Of a stretch of 64,000 nucleotides of DNA, positions 53,001 through 62,449 are shown piece by piece. The DNA comes from Aerococcus urinae (GTDB lineage Bacteria; Bacillota; Bacilli; Lactobacillales; Aerococcaceae). The DNA is taken from positions 1,860,001-1,924,000 of the forward strand of contig NZ_CP014161.1 of assembly GCF_001543175.1 (NCBI RefSeq), given 5' to 3'. The stretch's first letter is position 1, and each line of letters opens with the position of its first letter. The translations under genes were made by a program, and so were the position numbers. Below the pieces are notes generated by a model that worked only from the letters and a program-made list of their open reading frames with translations, made no database searches and was not told the DNA's origin.

Positions 53001-55568
53001 TTAACTAGAATAGTCTTTCTCTTTTTGACTTTCCTGGTAACTGGTTAACATGGCATAGATGCTATAAATTTCCCAATCATTGACCTCAATGCGATAGAAC
53101 TGCTTCAAGGGGTAGAGAATGGTATTGAGATAGTTATAAAAAGGTTTATTATTTAGACGCAATTGGTGAATATCAACCGCCAGCTCATAATCCACTGGGT
53201 CTAAAATAATCCGTTCAATCATCAAGGCCAAATGCATGGTTAAGGTAAAGTTAATCTTGGGTGGGAGCTCGATTTGAAAACGGTCCTCAAGCTTTTCAAT
53301 CACGCCGGTTACTTGGGTAATAATAACTTCAGGATTTAAGAATTCCAAGCGCGAGGACAAGCCTTCTACGGAAAAGAACTTGAGAAAATCCTTAAATAAA
53401 ACTTGGAGATCAGTTAAAGCCACAATATCTTTAAAATAAGTACTTAGATTGTCAGAATCATTTTCTAAGAGTTCTAGTAAATTAACATTTTTCACCCGGC
53501 CCTGGCAATCCAAGGGGGTGGTGGTGAGGACAAAATAAGTGGCATCAAAATAATTTTCATTGATATCCTGCTGGTGAATTAAATGGAGGAGCTCATTATA
53601 ATTCATTACAATAGTTTTAATATTAGGCTTCAGATATTTTTTCAGAATATCAGCCATGCCCTCAGCTAATTCTTCTCCAGAAATACTGGAAATAATAATA
53701 TTTTTTTGAATATCAAAACCTTCAAAGAACTGAACCTTAGGTGAAAATTTTCCCTCGGTTTCTTCAATAAAATCGGTCATCGAGCGTTTTTGAATCAGAT
53801 AATTACCAATTTCTAACGCCAGGGCAGTACTTAACTGGTTAATGACAAAGAGTTCCCCACGAATTTCCGGTTTCAAGCCCTTATAAAGGGTTGTCAGGGA
53901 CCCCATATCCACCAACATAATAATTCCCGACAAAGTTTGATGGTCATCCATCCACTCCTTGACCCGGGCAATAACATCATGAACTGAAGCGGAAAAAGGC
54001 ATATTAATGGCATCAAAGATATAATGATCATTTAATTGGTTGGCCACCTTTTGGATACTGGAAGCCGTCGAATCCCCGTGGGCCACCAGTAAAGCATGGT
54101 AGGTCAGGTTCTCATTGACGGCATCCAATAGCAAGAGACTTAAATACCAGACCAAGTTCTTATAAGCCTTGGGATCAAGACCTTTACAAACTTCCCTAGC
54201 CAAGGAATAGGTCCTAGAATAATCAGCAAGAATTTTCTTTTTAAGATGGCTAGGAAAAGTAATTTCTTGCAGGTAGGATTGGTAGGCACTATAAAAGCGG
54301 ATAAAAGTTTGGACATGGTCATTAAAAATGTTTTTGCCTAGGATGGCCTGGCAGGACTTCACTAAGCTTTGATAGAGAATGACTGGTTCCAAATTCGATT
54401 GTTCAATATTATTTAAATGATCTTGGGTAAAACCAATAAAATCTGAGCGGACGCTATAAATCGAGGCTTGGTCAAAGACCTTCTGTAGGGGTTTGATAAT
54501 TAATTGCTCAATGTCTTCTTGACGCTTTGAAGGCCCTTCCTTAGCATCGATCGTCAGGGCCTGATCAATATGGTTCTGATTAGAAATCAAGAGAAAATCC
54601 GCGTTATCCTGGTATTCAAAGGCCTGGGCACATAATAATTGGATATTATTGTAGAGCGAACCAATATTGCCGGGATATTTTTGGTTAACGAGAAATTCAA
54701 AATCACCAATGTCAATTTTAATGGGTAATTCTAGACGCTTAGACTCCTTACGAAAGAGGGTTTCCACTAATTTAATCCGCTCATCATATGGCCTTTGATG
54801 GAAGTCCGGCAGCTTAATAGTTAAGGGAATCCGCCGGTAAAAGGTGGGCAAGAGGACTTTTTCGGGATCCTCAGAAGTCGCAAGGACCAAACGCACCTTA
54901 GAATAAACTTCCTCATTTTCTTCACCCAAGGGCCGGAAATAGCCCTTATCCAAGAATTGGAAGAGCTTCTCCTGGTTTTCATAAGAGAGCCGATGGACTT
55001 CGTCTAAAAATAGAAGACCCTGGTCAGCAGTTTTTAAGAGTCCATCACGTTTATTATCTGCCCCGGTAAAGGCCCCTTTGACATGACCAAAGAGAAGTGA
55101 GGACATTAATTCCGGGTTATTGGCATAGTCAGCACAGTTAAAGACGGTAAAACGCTCGGAGCAAGACTTATTCAAAGCATGGAGCTGCTTATAAATCAGT
55201 TGGGCCAAATAAGACTTGCCTACCCCAGAATTTCCATTTAATAAAATTGGCAAACCAATTGGTGGGTAATTGACAGCAGCCTTAATTTGTTTAATTTCTT
55301 CCTTAACCGACCCTTGACTACCAATAAATTGGGCAAAATAATCAATCGGATCTTCGCTTGTTTGCGACTGCTTAACTTGGCTAGCTAAAGACCAATAAAC
55401 AGGGCGTGAATCGGACTTCTCTACCTTGCCGAGTTTGGCTAAATTATTGAGATAATTGCTGGTTAAGGATCGACTACGACCGATCGCCTCACTCAAATCT
55501 TTAGTACTTAGTGGCTGGGACTGCCGTAAAAGGATATTCATTAATTCTTTTTGGATGTCTTTCTTCAC
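53001..55568 (-). CDS. LevR-family sigma-54 transcription activator
   Basis: 855 residues. N-terminal helix-turn-helix (about 18-60), AAA+ sigma-54 interaction domain with Walker A GNSGVGKS and the sigma-54 contact loop GAFTGA, Walker B LLFLDEVHRL, then PRD and PTS EIIA-like domains (HG in LLVAHGDSTASS) and a C-terminal PRD. PTS components phosphorylate PRDs to set activity. Sits 93 bases downstream of the PTS genes it presumably activates, with rpoN divergent at the other end of the cluster. Confidence 0.94.
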   Translation of the reverse strand: MKKDIQKELMNILLRQSQPLSTKDLSEAIGRSRSLTSNYLNNLAKLGKVEKSDSRPVYWSLASQVKQSQTSEDPIDYFAQFIGSQGSVKEEIKQIKAAVNYPPIGLPILLNGNSGVGKSYLAQLIYKQLHALNKSCSERFTVFNCADYANNPELMSSLLFGHVKGAFTGADNKRDGLLKTADQGLLFLDEVHRLSYENQEKLFQFLDKGYFRPLGEENEEVYSKVRLVLATSEDPEKVLLPTFYRRIPLTIKLPDFHQRPYDERIKLVETLFRKESKRLELPIKIDIGDFEFLVNQKYPGNIGSLYNNIQLLCAQAFEYQDNADFLLISNQNHIDQALTIDAKEGPSKRQEDIEQLIIKPLQKVFDQASIYSVRSDFIGFTQDHLNNIEQSNLEPVILYQSLVKSCQAILGKNIFNDHVQTFIRFYSAYQSYLQEITFPSHLKKKILADYSRTYSLAREVCKGLDPKAYKNLVWYLSLLLLDAVNENLTYHALLVAHGDSTASSIQKVANQLNDHYIFDAINMPFSASVHDVIARVKEWMDDHQTLSGIIMLVDMGSLTTLYKGLKPEIRGELFVINQLSTALALEIGNYLIQKRSMTDFIEETEGKFSPKVQFFEGFDIQKNIIISSISGEELAEGMADILKKYLKPNIKTIVMNYNELLHLIHQQDINENYFDATYFVLTTTPLDCQGRVKNVNLLELLENDSDNLSTYFKDIVALTDLQVLFKDFLKFFSVEGLSSRLEFLNPEVIITQVTGVIEKLEDRFQIELPPKINFTLTMHLALMIERIILDPVDYELAVDIHQLRLNNKPFYNYLNTILYPLKQFYRIEVNDWEIYSIYAMLTSYQESQKEKDYSS

Positions 55569-55584
55569 AATAACTCCCCCCGTT

Positions 55585-55611
55585 TAAAAAGGCTACGTTT
55601 AATCGCAGCCT
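55585..55611 (-). terminator. Terminator between PTS operon and levR
   Basis: Minus strand AGGCTGCG-ATTAAA-CGTAGCCT followed by TTTTT. It would separate sigma-54-driven PTS transcription from levR. Confidence 0.7.
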
Positions 55612-55618
55612 CTTATCT

Positions 55619-55634
55619 TGTGATTTTTATCACA
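55619..55634. promoter_or_regulatory. CRP/FNR-type palindrome upstream of levR
   Basis: TGTGA-TTTTTA-TCACA, an exact match to the five-base half sites with six-base spacing of CRP/FNR-family regulators. It lies about 50 bases before the levR start. Gram-positive members such as Flp/ArcR could bind; inferred only. Confidence 0.45.
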
Positions 55635-55661
55635 CTATCTATTAAAGGATAAATTACAAGA

Positions 55662-56510
55662 TTATACAACCCCTAAAAGTCCCAGAACGACTGAAAGGAG
55701 GATAATTCCTAACATAATCCAGTTAACATTCACGCGTTTATTCCGGATTAAATAAAAAGCTAACAAGGTCACGGCCATGGGCACTAAACCTTTAAAGAGT
55801 TGGTCTAAGTATTCTTGAATTAAAATCGGGTCGCCACCGCCGTTAACGGCAACTGACAAGGTAGTCTTAAATTTAACGTGGGAGGCTGTCATCGAGCCCA
55901 CCATCATCAAACCAAGCATAGAGGAAGCCTTGGTAATGACTTTCATGGCTCCAGATTCATAGACCTTGCGGATAAAGTTGGTCCCTAAGGAATAACCAAT
56001 ATCCAGCATATAGTAATGAATTAAGAAAGCTGGAATGTTATAGAGTAGCAGGAAAATGATAGCTCCTAAAGGTGACCCAGTCGACGCAATGGATATCCCA
56101 ATTCCTGCGGCAATCACCCGTAAAATCCCCCAGAAGAAGGAATCCCCAATCCCTGAGATTGGTCCCATCAAGGAAGTTTTTACCGCTGTGATGGAGTTAG
56201 GGTCAAAGTCATCAGACTCGGCATTGGATCTTTCCATGGCCGCAACAATACCAGTAATCAGATTATTCAAGTGCATGGTGGCATTGTACCACGTGGTATG
56301 ACGCACCAAGGCATCGGCTTTTTCTTCATCAGTTTTATAGAAACGGTTAATGGCAGGCAAGAGGGTATACAGTAAACCAATGGCATGGTATTGGTAAGCC
56401 CCGGTCCGACTCATATTAATGGTCCAAGACCGCCAGAACATTGACCGCAACATCTTTTTATCTTCAATGGCTTCAGGACTTTGTGCCTTTTTTTGACTTA
56501 ATAATTTCAT
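55662..56510 (-). CDS. Mannose-family PTS component IID
   Basis: 282 residues. Starts with a soluble region including MFWRSWTINMSRTGAYQYHAIG, then GISIASTGSPLGAIIFLLLYN and C-terminal membrane helices, as in EIID of the mannose/fructose/sorbose family. Its ATG overlaps the IIC stop (ATGA). Confidence 0.93.
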   Translation of the reverse strand: MKLLSQKKAQSPEAIEDKKMLRSMFWRSWTINMSRTGAYQYHAIGLLYTLLPAINRFYKTDEEKADALVRHTTWYNATMHLNNLITGIVAAMERSNAESDDFDPNSITAVKTSLMGPISGIGDSFFWGILRVIAAGIGISIASTGSPLGAIIFLLLYNIPAFLIHYYMLDIGYSLGTNFIRKVYESGAMKVITKASSMLGLMMVGSMTASHVKFKTTLSVAVNGGGDPILIQEYLDQLFKGLVPMAVTLLAFYLIRNKRVNVNWIMLGIILLSVVLGLLGVV

Positions 56511-57328
56511 GAGAAAAAGTCATCCTCCTCTGCTTGATCGGTGTTTGCAACATGATTGCTTGATGCTGCCGCTTGTCTTAGGCTTCTTAATTCATTCAGC
56601 TCTAAGTCACGTTGAGCACTGACTAGACAGATCACAAAACCAAGAGCCGCAACGGCAACAGCGGGTAATTTCAAGTAGGCAGTTAGAATAAAACCCAATA
56701 GGTAGAAGACAGCTAATTTATTATTCCATAAGAGCTTCATCAAGAGGGCAAAACCAACAGCAGGTAAGAGCCCACCAGCAGCCTTCAAACCATTCATTAA
56801 GGCCTCAGGGATATTATTGACTAACTGTTCAATCGGACCACTTCCGGCGAGGACACCGATGAAGGTGATAGAAGCTAAGATGAAGAAGTAGACCAGGAAA
56901 CTAAAGTAATGTAGGAAAACGATACCTTTTTGGTTATTTTCCCGTGCAAATTTATCAAGTGCTGGAGCAAAGATGTTCATAAAAACGTTCTTCAAAAACA
57001 TCACCACGAAGGCGGCTAACATACCAATAGGGATCGCTAAGGTAATAGCGGCTTGTTGTTCAACATTAGAAATAATAGCAAAGGTCACTGCCAGGGCAGT
57101 CGCGGTTACCGGTTCAGCGGAAATCACCCCACCGATATTCACATTACCCATAAAGACGGCCTCTAAGGCAGCTCCGATTAAGATACCTGTGGTCATGTCT
57201 CCCATACATAAACCTGTCACTAGTCCAACCACTAAGGGACGTTCGATCATGGATTGACCCGTCAAATAGGTGACTGAGGAACAGAAGAAGACAACGAAAA
57301 AGGCAATTATTGCATAAGTAAGCATCAT
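56507..57328 (-). CDS. Mannose-family PTS component IIC
   Basis: 273 residues with several membrane helices; RPLVVGLVTGLCMGDMTTGI and GAALEAVFMGNVNIGG are hallmark EIIC motifs of the sorbose/mannose family. Co-transported with IID; forms the sugar channel. Confidence 0.94.
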   Translation of the reverse strand: MMLTYAIIAFFVVFFCSSVTYLTGQSMIERPLVVGLVTGLCMGDMTTGILIGAALEAVFMGNVNIGGVISAEPVTATALAVTFAIISNVEQQAAITLAIPIGMLAAFVVMFLKNVFMNIFAPALDKFARENNQKGIVFLHYFSFLVYFFILASITFIGVLAGSGPIEQLVNNIPEALMNGLKAAGGLLPAVGFALLMKLLWNNKLAVFYLLGFILTAYLKLPAVAVAALGFVICLVSAQRDLELNELRSLRQAAASSNHVANTDQAEEDDFFS

Positions 57329-57347
57329 TCAATTCCTTTCTAAATTT

Positions 57348-57842
57348 TTATAGACTCGCTAAGGATTCAGCAAGATCTTTCTTAGTATTACTTGGTAAAA
57401 CTTGGTGGAAACTATCCACTGAAAGTTGAGAAAGCTCTTTAGCCGCTTGTAATTCGGTTGGATTCAACTGCACACTAGAAAATGGCGCCACCTTTTCAGC
57501 GGGATCCGTTTGGTCAAAACGACCAACATTAGCCACGTTCACAGCTTCAGTATTCTCAACGGCCTTAGCAATTTGATAAGCATCGGAGACCTTATTGACA
57601 ATCACGAATAATTTCCGATCAGCGGCTCTAGGGTCTTGGCAAACTTTAATGGCGTCAGCGACTGAACGAATCAACAATTTAGACCCTTCTGGCACAGCCA
57701 TTTTCAAGGTCATTTGGGTAATTTCATCACTAGCAGCAGCATCATTAGCCACGATAATTAAGGGGGTATTCAATTCCTTGGTCCACACTACAGCCACTTG
57801 GCCATGGATTAAGCGGTCATCGACACGAATTTGGGTAATCAT
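57348..57842 (-). CDS. Mannose-family PTS component IIB
   Basis: 164 residues from MITQIRVDDRLIHGQVAVVW at 57842 (GGAG nine bases upstream). RVDDRLIHGQV carries the phosphorylated histidine. Cytosolic. Confidence 0.94.
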   Translation of the reverse strand: MITQIRVDDRLIHGQVAVVWTKELNTPLIIVANDAAASDEITQMTLKMAVPEGSKLLIRSVADAIKVCQDPRAADRKLFVIVNKVSDAYQIAKAVENTEAVNVANVGRFDQTDPAEKVAPFSSVQLNPTELQAAKELSQLSVDSFHQVLPSNTKKDLAESLASL

Positions 57843-57866
57843 TGTAAAAATCTCCATTCTATTGAC

Positions 57867-58286
57867 TTAAGCAAAGAAGTCTTCATCGGACTCCTCAACC
57901 TCTAACTGAACTAATTTAACGGCACTTTCTTCGATCTCGGCTTGTAAGCTGGCTTCGCTCAGCTCATCAGGTGAGAGTAAGACACTCAGGATCACTCCCA
58001 GGTTAGCATTACTGATCACAAAAACTTGCTTAGCCTTATCACTGTGTAAACACCTGGAAACGATCCGTTGGTTAACCGAACCGCCAAAGATATCGGTAAA
58101 GATAATGCCTTGGTCTTCAGCCTCAATATCGGCTAAGAATTGGTCAATTTGACTGGTATAATCTTCATCCGTGACATAGGCATCAATCACTTGGACTTGG
58201 TCTTCTAGACCAGTAAGGATCTTGATTGACGATTTAAAGCCAGATGCCAAGTGTCCGTGAGAAGCAATTAATATTTTCTTAGTCAT
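57867..58286 (-). CDS. Mannose-family PTS component IIA
   Basis: 139 residues from the ATG at 58286 with AGGAGG seven bases upstream (a TTG one codon earlier is less likely). ILIASHGHLASGF carries the phosphorylated His, and FTDIFGGSVNQ is typical of EIIA-Man. First gene of the IIA-IIB-IIC-IID operon behind the sigma-54 promoter. Confidence 0.94.
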   Translation of the reverse strand: MTKKILIASHGHLASGFKSSIKILTGLEDQVQVIDAYVTDEDYTSQIDQFLADIEAEDQGIIFTDIFGGSVNQRIVSRCLHSDKAKQVFVISNANLGVILSVLLSPDELSEASLQAEIEESAVKLVQLEVEESDEDFFA

Positions 58287-58323
58287 CAACTGACCTCCTT
58301 TCTCAATCTCTTACTCTATATAT

Positions 58324-58339
58324 AGCAATTTATATGCCA
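58324..58339 (-). promoter_or_regulatory. Sigma-54 (-24/-12) promoter of PTS operon
   Basis: Minus strand TGGCAT-ATAAA-TTGCT, an excellent match to TGGCAC-N5-TTGC. The -12 GC lies about 38 bases before the IIA start. With rpoN and a LevR activator next to it, control by sigma-54 is nearly certain. Confidence 0.9.
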
Positions 58340-58369
58340 AAACTTTCCTGATATAATAGTAAACAAAGA

Positions 58370-58402
58370 TTATTCTAGTGTTCATAATAACTTATTAGTG
58401 TT
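58370..58402. promoter_or_regulatory. Direct repeat upstream of sigma-54 promoter (candidate activator site)
   Basis: TTATTCTAGTGTT (58370-58382) and TTATTAGTGTT (58392-58402) in the shared region 45-75 bases upstream of the -12. It may be the LevR binding site. A plus-strand TATAAT (58352-58357) for rpoN lies next to it. Confidence 0.4.
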
Positions 58403-58416
58403 TAAGGAGTTCTTTT

Positions 58417-59748
58417 ATGGCTATCAATTACCGTACCCAGCAAAAGATTAAGGAAAAATTATCCCCCTATGTCAAAACTCAATTGGTCCATGCCAGCCGA
58501 CTCTTACAAAAGAACCAGGTCGACTTAGCCACTGAACTCAAGAACTACTATGAAAGCAATCCCTTTATCGAGATCAGTGAAAATCAACAAGTCCAAGCCT
58601 CCTTTACTCATGAGGCGAGTGACTATTCCTTAGCAGACACTTTGGCCGATCCCAATGCTTTATCCTTGGATGAGTACCTGATTCAGCAAGTCAAAGAGAA
58701 GTCTTTATCTGCTTATGAAAAAAGACAAGTTGCTTATTTAATCGGTCAACTGGATCAAGACGGTTACTACCGTAAGGAGGACCAGGTCACCCGCCAACTC
58801 TTTGCTTGGCGTCAAGAAGAATTAGAGACTTATTTAAGTATTCTGCAAAGCCTGGACCCCAAAGGCATCGGCGCTCGTAATTTACAAGAGTGTCTAGCTT
58901 TACAGGCCAGAGCGCTTCCTGACGGGCAATTCGTGGAAGCCTTAATCTATGATCACTTAGAAGACCTGGCCCAGGGAAACTTTGACAAAATCGCTCAGCA
59001 AGAAAGCATCCCTTTAGACCGGGTAAAGTCGGGCTTTATCCAGATTCAAAGCCTGGAACCCCGGCCAGCTCGTAATTTTTCTCTTGAAATACCTGCCTAC
59101 ACCCTGCCCGATATTATTGTCAAAACAGAAAATGGAGACCTAAGCCTTCAAGTATCTAAAGACTATCTCCCCAAAATAAGTTTTAATCAAAATTATTACC
59201 AAGCCCTGCAAAGTCAAAGCCCTGATGCAGAAACGCTTGCCTATCTCAAAGAGAAAAAACGAGAATTTGACTGGCTGGTCTTCTCCCTCAAGAAAAGAGA
59301 CCAACTGCTCTTGAAAATTAGCCAATACCTGGTCCACTACCAAGCCGCCTATTTAAATCAACAAGGAAACCAGCTCTGCCCCCTTTCCCAAAAAGACTTG
59401 GCCCAAGCCTTAGACTATGACGAGTCAACCATTTCCCGGGCTATCATGGACAAATACTTGCAATATAATCAGCGAATTTTAAGTTTTCATGACCTCCTAG
59501 CTAAAAAAGTTTCCGCCAATGGCGAATCTCTGACTCGCAAGCAAGCAGAAACATTCATTCGCCAAATCATTGATCAGGAATACTCCCACCATCCCCTCAG
59601 TGACCAAGCCATCAGTGACCACTTAGCCCTCCATAACTACTACCTAGCCCGCCGGACTGTAGCCAAGTACCGCCAAGCCATGGGAATCCCTGGTGCCCGA
59701 AGCAGGAAGCGACAAAAACTTGCCCAAAAAAATAAAAAACGTGGTTAA
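58417..59748 (+). CDS. rpoN: RNA polymerase sigma-54 factor RpoN
   Basis: 443 residues. N-terminal Gln-rich-like activator region (QQKIKEKLSPYVKTQL), core-binding domain, HTH (CPLSQKDLAQALDYDESTISRA) and C-terminal RpoN box ARRTVAKYRQAMGIPGA, all in order (box core ARRTVAKYR). Somewhat short for the family. Divergent from the PTS operon. Confidence 0.95.
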   Translation: MAINYRTQQKIKEKLSPYVKTQLVHASRLLQKNQVDLATELKNYYESNPFIEISENQQVQASFTHEASDYSLADTLADPNALSLDEYLIQQVKEKSLSAYEKRQVAYLIGQLDQDGYYRKEDQVTRQLFAWRQEELETYLSILQSLDPKGIGARNLQECLALQARALPDGQFVEALIYDHLEDLAQGNFDKIAQQESIPLDRVKSGFIQIQSLEPRPARNFSLEIPAYTLPDIIVKTENGDLSLQVSKDYLPKISFNQNYYQALQSQSPDAETLAYLKEKKREFDWLVFSLKKRDQLLLKISQYLVHYQAAYLNQQGNQLCPLSQKDLAQALDYDESTISRAIMDKYLQYNQRILSFHDLLAKKVSANGESLTRKQAETFIRQIIDQEYSHHPLSDQAISDHLALHNYYLARRTVAKYRQAMGIPGARSRKRQKLAQKNKKRG

Positions 59749-59780
59749 ATCAAGACAGTTAAGGTAATTTATAGCCAAAG

Positions 59781-59824
59781 AAAAAAGTGTCTCTCTCACT
59801 CATCAGTGAAAGAGACACTTTTTT
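59781..59824. terminator. Bidirectional terminator, rpoN and acyl-CoA dehydrogenase
   Basis: AAAAAAGTGTCTCT pairs with AGAGACACTTTTTT, with an inner CACT/AGTG pair. Confidence 0.9.
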
Positions 59825-59881
59825 CGTCTTGTTATATTATTCGGCTAAGTTTTAATCCAGCGCTTGATTATCGAAAACTTC

Positions 59882-61096
59882 TTAAATAAAGGCTTGTTGG
59901 CCAGTATAGTAACGACCAATAATGAGGGAGTTAACCTCGTGGGTCCCTTCATAGGTGTACATCCCTTCAATATCCGCCATAAAGCGTGGCACGTCATATT
60001 CCAAGAGAATGCCGTTACCCCCACAGACTTCCCGAGCCAGAGCCGCATTTTCACGAGCCCGGTAACCGTTATGCATCTTAGCCATAGAAGAATTCTCTTC
60101 TTTGTAGATACCACGTTCTTGTTGTTGGGCTAATCTGACTGCGATAGCTAGGGTTGCTTGGGCGTTCATTGCCATGCGGGACAATTTTTCTTGGATCAAT
60201 TGGAAGCTGGCCACAGTCTTACCGAAGGCTTCCCGTTCCCGGGTGTACTTCAAGGCTGCTTCAAAAGCCCCAGCTGTCGCACCTGCTAGTAACCAAGCCA
60301 CGTCAGACCGGGTGTTACGGAGGATGTTCGCCGCGTCTTTCCAAGAGTTCACATTTTGCGCCCGTTGAGATTCAGGCACTTTAACATCGGTATAAATAAT
60401 TTCTGCGTTAGGCATCATCCGGAAGAAGGCTTTTGGTTCGGTGTTGAAGGTTTCTACCCCTTCACTTTCCCGTTCCACAAAGAACATCTTCACTTGGCCA
60501 TCATCCACATCACGGGCAAAGAAAGCGTGCCACTTAGCCAGAGTCCCGCCGCCGATCCATTTCTTATGACCATTCAAGATCCAGGTGTCGCCTTCCCGTT
60601 TAGCGGTCGCTGCCATCCCACCAGCAATATCAGAGCCGTGTTCAGGTTCGGTCATAGCGAGAACACCCTTACCTTCCCAGCTTAAAACGCCAGGCATGAG
60701 TTTTTCTTGCTGTTCCTTGCTGCCCCCAATTTTGACACATTCGTGGAAGAGACCCCCATTAGAGGTATAGAAGGTCCCAATCACCGGGTCGGTTTTAGCT
60801 AGGGTATAGGCTCGGAAACCACGGAAGAGTTGACTAATAGTCCCATCTTCACGTCCTTCTAATAATTTAGGGTTTTGAATCAGGTCAATATCAATAATTT
60901 TTTGCATTTCTTCTAAGGGGAAAGTTGCCTTGTCCCAGTGTTCATCTAAGACTGGGTAGATATCCTCTTTCAGGACTTTTTCGACCTCTTGGAGGACTTC
61001 TTTTTCCCCATCGGTTAAGTCTTCGGCATAGTTATAAAGGTCGGAATAAAACATTTTTTCAACTGCATCAATGTCTGCTCTAGATTCTTTAACCAT
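59882..61096 (-). CDS. Acyl-CoA dehydrogenase (glutaryl-CoA dehydrogenase-like)
   Basis: 404 residues. FAD-binding MTEPEHGSDIAGG, and near the C-terminus TYEGTHEVNSLIIGR with the catalytic glutamate position used by glutaryl-CoA and isovaleryl-type enzymes. Oxidises an acyl-CoA at C2-C3, normally with an electron-transfer flavoprotein, which is not in the window. Follows the hydroxyacyl-CoA dehydrogenase gene by about 100 bases in the same direction. Confidence 0.9.
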   Translation of the reverse strand: MVKESRADIDAVEKMFYSDLYNYAEDLTDGEKEVLQEVEKVLKEDIYPVLDEHWDKATFPLEEMQKIIDIDLIQNPKLLEGREDGTISQLFRGFRAYTLAKTDPVIGTFYTSNGGLFHECVKIGGSKEQQEKLMPGVLSWEGKGVLAMTEPEHGSDIAGGMAATAKREGDTWILNGHKKWIGGGTLAKWHAFFARDVDDGQVKMFFVERESEGVETFNTEPKAFFRMMPNAEIIYTDVKVPESQRAQNVNSWKDAANILRNTRSDVAWLLAGATAGAFEAALKYTREREAFGKTVASFQLIQEKLSRMAMNAQATLAIAVRLAQQQERGIYKEENSSMAKMHNGYRARENAALAREVCGGNGILLEYDVPRFMADIEGMYTYEGTHEVNSLIIGRYYTGQQAFI

Positions 61097-61198
61097 AATC
61101 GTTCTCCTTGTCCTTTAATTCGCTCATATTGACCCAAGCGACTGGGAAAGTTCATTTCTCCCCCAGACTAGCGTTGTTTAGGTCTTTTGCTTATCTAA

Positions 61199-62116
61199 CT
61201 ATTTTCCCTGTAATTTTTCTTGGTTTTTGGCTTGTTCAGAAGGTAATTGATTCCCCTCTTCATCGTAGTCATAGAAGCCCTTGCCTGCCTTCTTACCAAA
61301 GCGGCCAGCCCGCATCATATTCTTCATGGTGACTGGTGGAGTCCAGCGTGGGTCACCATACTCTTGTTCGAAGTATTCCATGACATAGTAACCAATATCG
61401 ACACCGGCATAGTCTTGAAGTTCAAATGAGCCCATGGGGTGGTTCAAACCATAGCGCATGGCCTTGTCAATGTCTTCTGGGGTGGCAATACCTTCCTCGA
61501 GCACCTTAATGGCTTCGATCATTTGTGGAATCATGATCCGGTTAACGATGAAACCGGGGGAGTCTTTATGAACGGTCACGGTTTCTTTACCGATACTTTC
61601 AGCAACTTCTCTAACCACAGCCACTGTTTCATCACTGGTTTCATAGCCATAGATAATTTCTACTAACTTCATCACTTGTGGTGGGTTGAAAAAGTGCATC
61701 CCCGCGAAACGACTAGGATCTTCTAAGGCACTAGCAATTTCGGTAATCGATAAAGAAGAGGTATTGGTCGCCAGGACAATGTCATCACGGACAATGCCTT
61801 CCACTTCTTTAAAGACTTCTTGTTTTAAGTCCATCTTTTCTAAAACGGCTTCAACCACAAAGTCCACATCTTTGAAGTCCTTGAGGTCGGTGGTTCCGGT
61901 GATGCGGCCGAGCACTTCTTCCTTGCCGGCTTCATCTAATTTCCCCCGTTTCACACTGCCGTCGAGGAATTTACTAATCCGGTCTATCCCCCCTTGGACA
62001 AACTTGTCTTCAATATCTCTTAAGATCACCTGGTAACCGTTAGAGGCAAACACGTTAGCAATCCCTGCCCCCATGGAGCCGGCTCCAATCACGCCAATTG
62101 TATTGATCTCTGACAT
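61199..62116 (-). CDS. 3-hydroxyacyl-CoA (hydroxybutyryl-CoA) dehydrogenase
   Basis: 305 residues from MSEINTIGVIG at 62116 (AAGGAAG upstream). Rossmann GAGSMGAGIA motif, catalytic HFFNPPQVMKLVE, NSPGF-like DSPGFIVNRIMIP and C-terminal YAGVDIGYYVMEYF. NAD-dependent dehydrogenase of short-chain acyl-CoA. No thiolase or crotonase lies in the window. A strong cre-like site precedes it. Confidence 0.93.
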   Translation of the reverse strand: MSEINTIGVIGAGSMGAGIANVFASNGYQVILRDIEDKFVQGGIDRISKFLDGSVKRGKLDEAGKEEVLGRITGTTDLKDFKDVDFVVEAVLEKMDLKQEVFKEVEGIVRDDIVLATNTSSLSITEIASALEDPSRFAGMHFFNPPQVMKLVEIIYGYETSDETVAVVREVAESIGKETVTVHKDSPGFIVNRIMIPQMIEAIKVLEEGIATPEDIDKAMRYGLNHPMGSFELQDYAGVDIGYYVMEYFEQEYGDPRWTPPVTMKNMMRAGRFGKKAGKGFYDYDEEGNQLPSEQAKNQEKLQGK

Positions 62117-62172
62117 AGAAACAACACTTCCTTTCTTTGGATTTATTATCTTCACAAGTATTGTAGCAAAAA

Positions 62173-62186
62173 TGTAAGCGCTTTAT
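62173..62186 (+). promoter_or_regulatory. cre-like site upstream of 3-hydroxyacyl-CoA dehydrogenase
   Basis: TGTAAGCGCTTTAT, 12 of 14 to the CcpA consensus (TGTAAGCGCTTTCA), about 57 bases before the start codon. Points to carbon catabolite control of the acyl-CoA pair. Confidence 0.6.
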
Positions 62187-62417
62187 CATTTTTATGCTTG
62201 TGCACTTATTAGTTATCTAGTACTAAAATCACTAGCACTAAGCCAAGATAGCCTGAAAAATTCCTTTCACAAGCCCTCCCCTAGCCTTGATAAAATATAA
62301 ACATAAAGAAAAAAGCCAAAAAATAAATGACTTATTTCTTGGCTAATCTCTCTCCTGAAAGGCTGATTTATGCAATTTTTGTACTAAAGGAATGCTCACT
62401 AAAATCATTTATTAAAT

Positions 62418-62449
62418 AAAAAACCCCAGCGCCATCAGACACTGGAGTT
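62418..62449 (-). terminator. Terminator of jag
   Basis: Minus strand AACTCCAG ... CTGGGGTT followed by TTTT. Confidence 0.82.
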
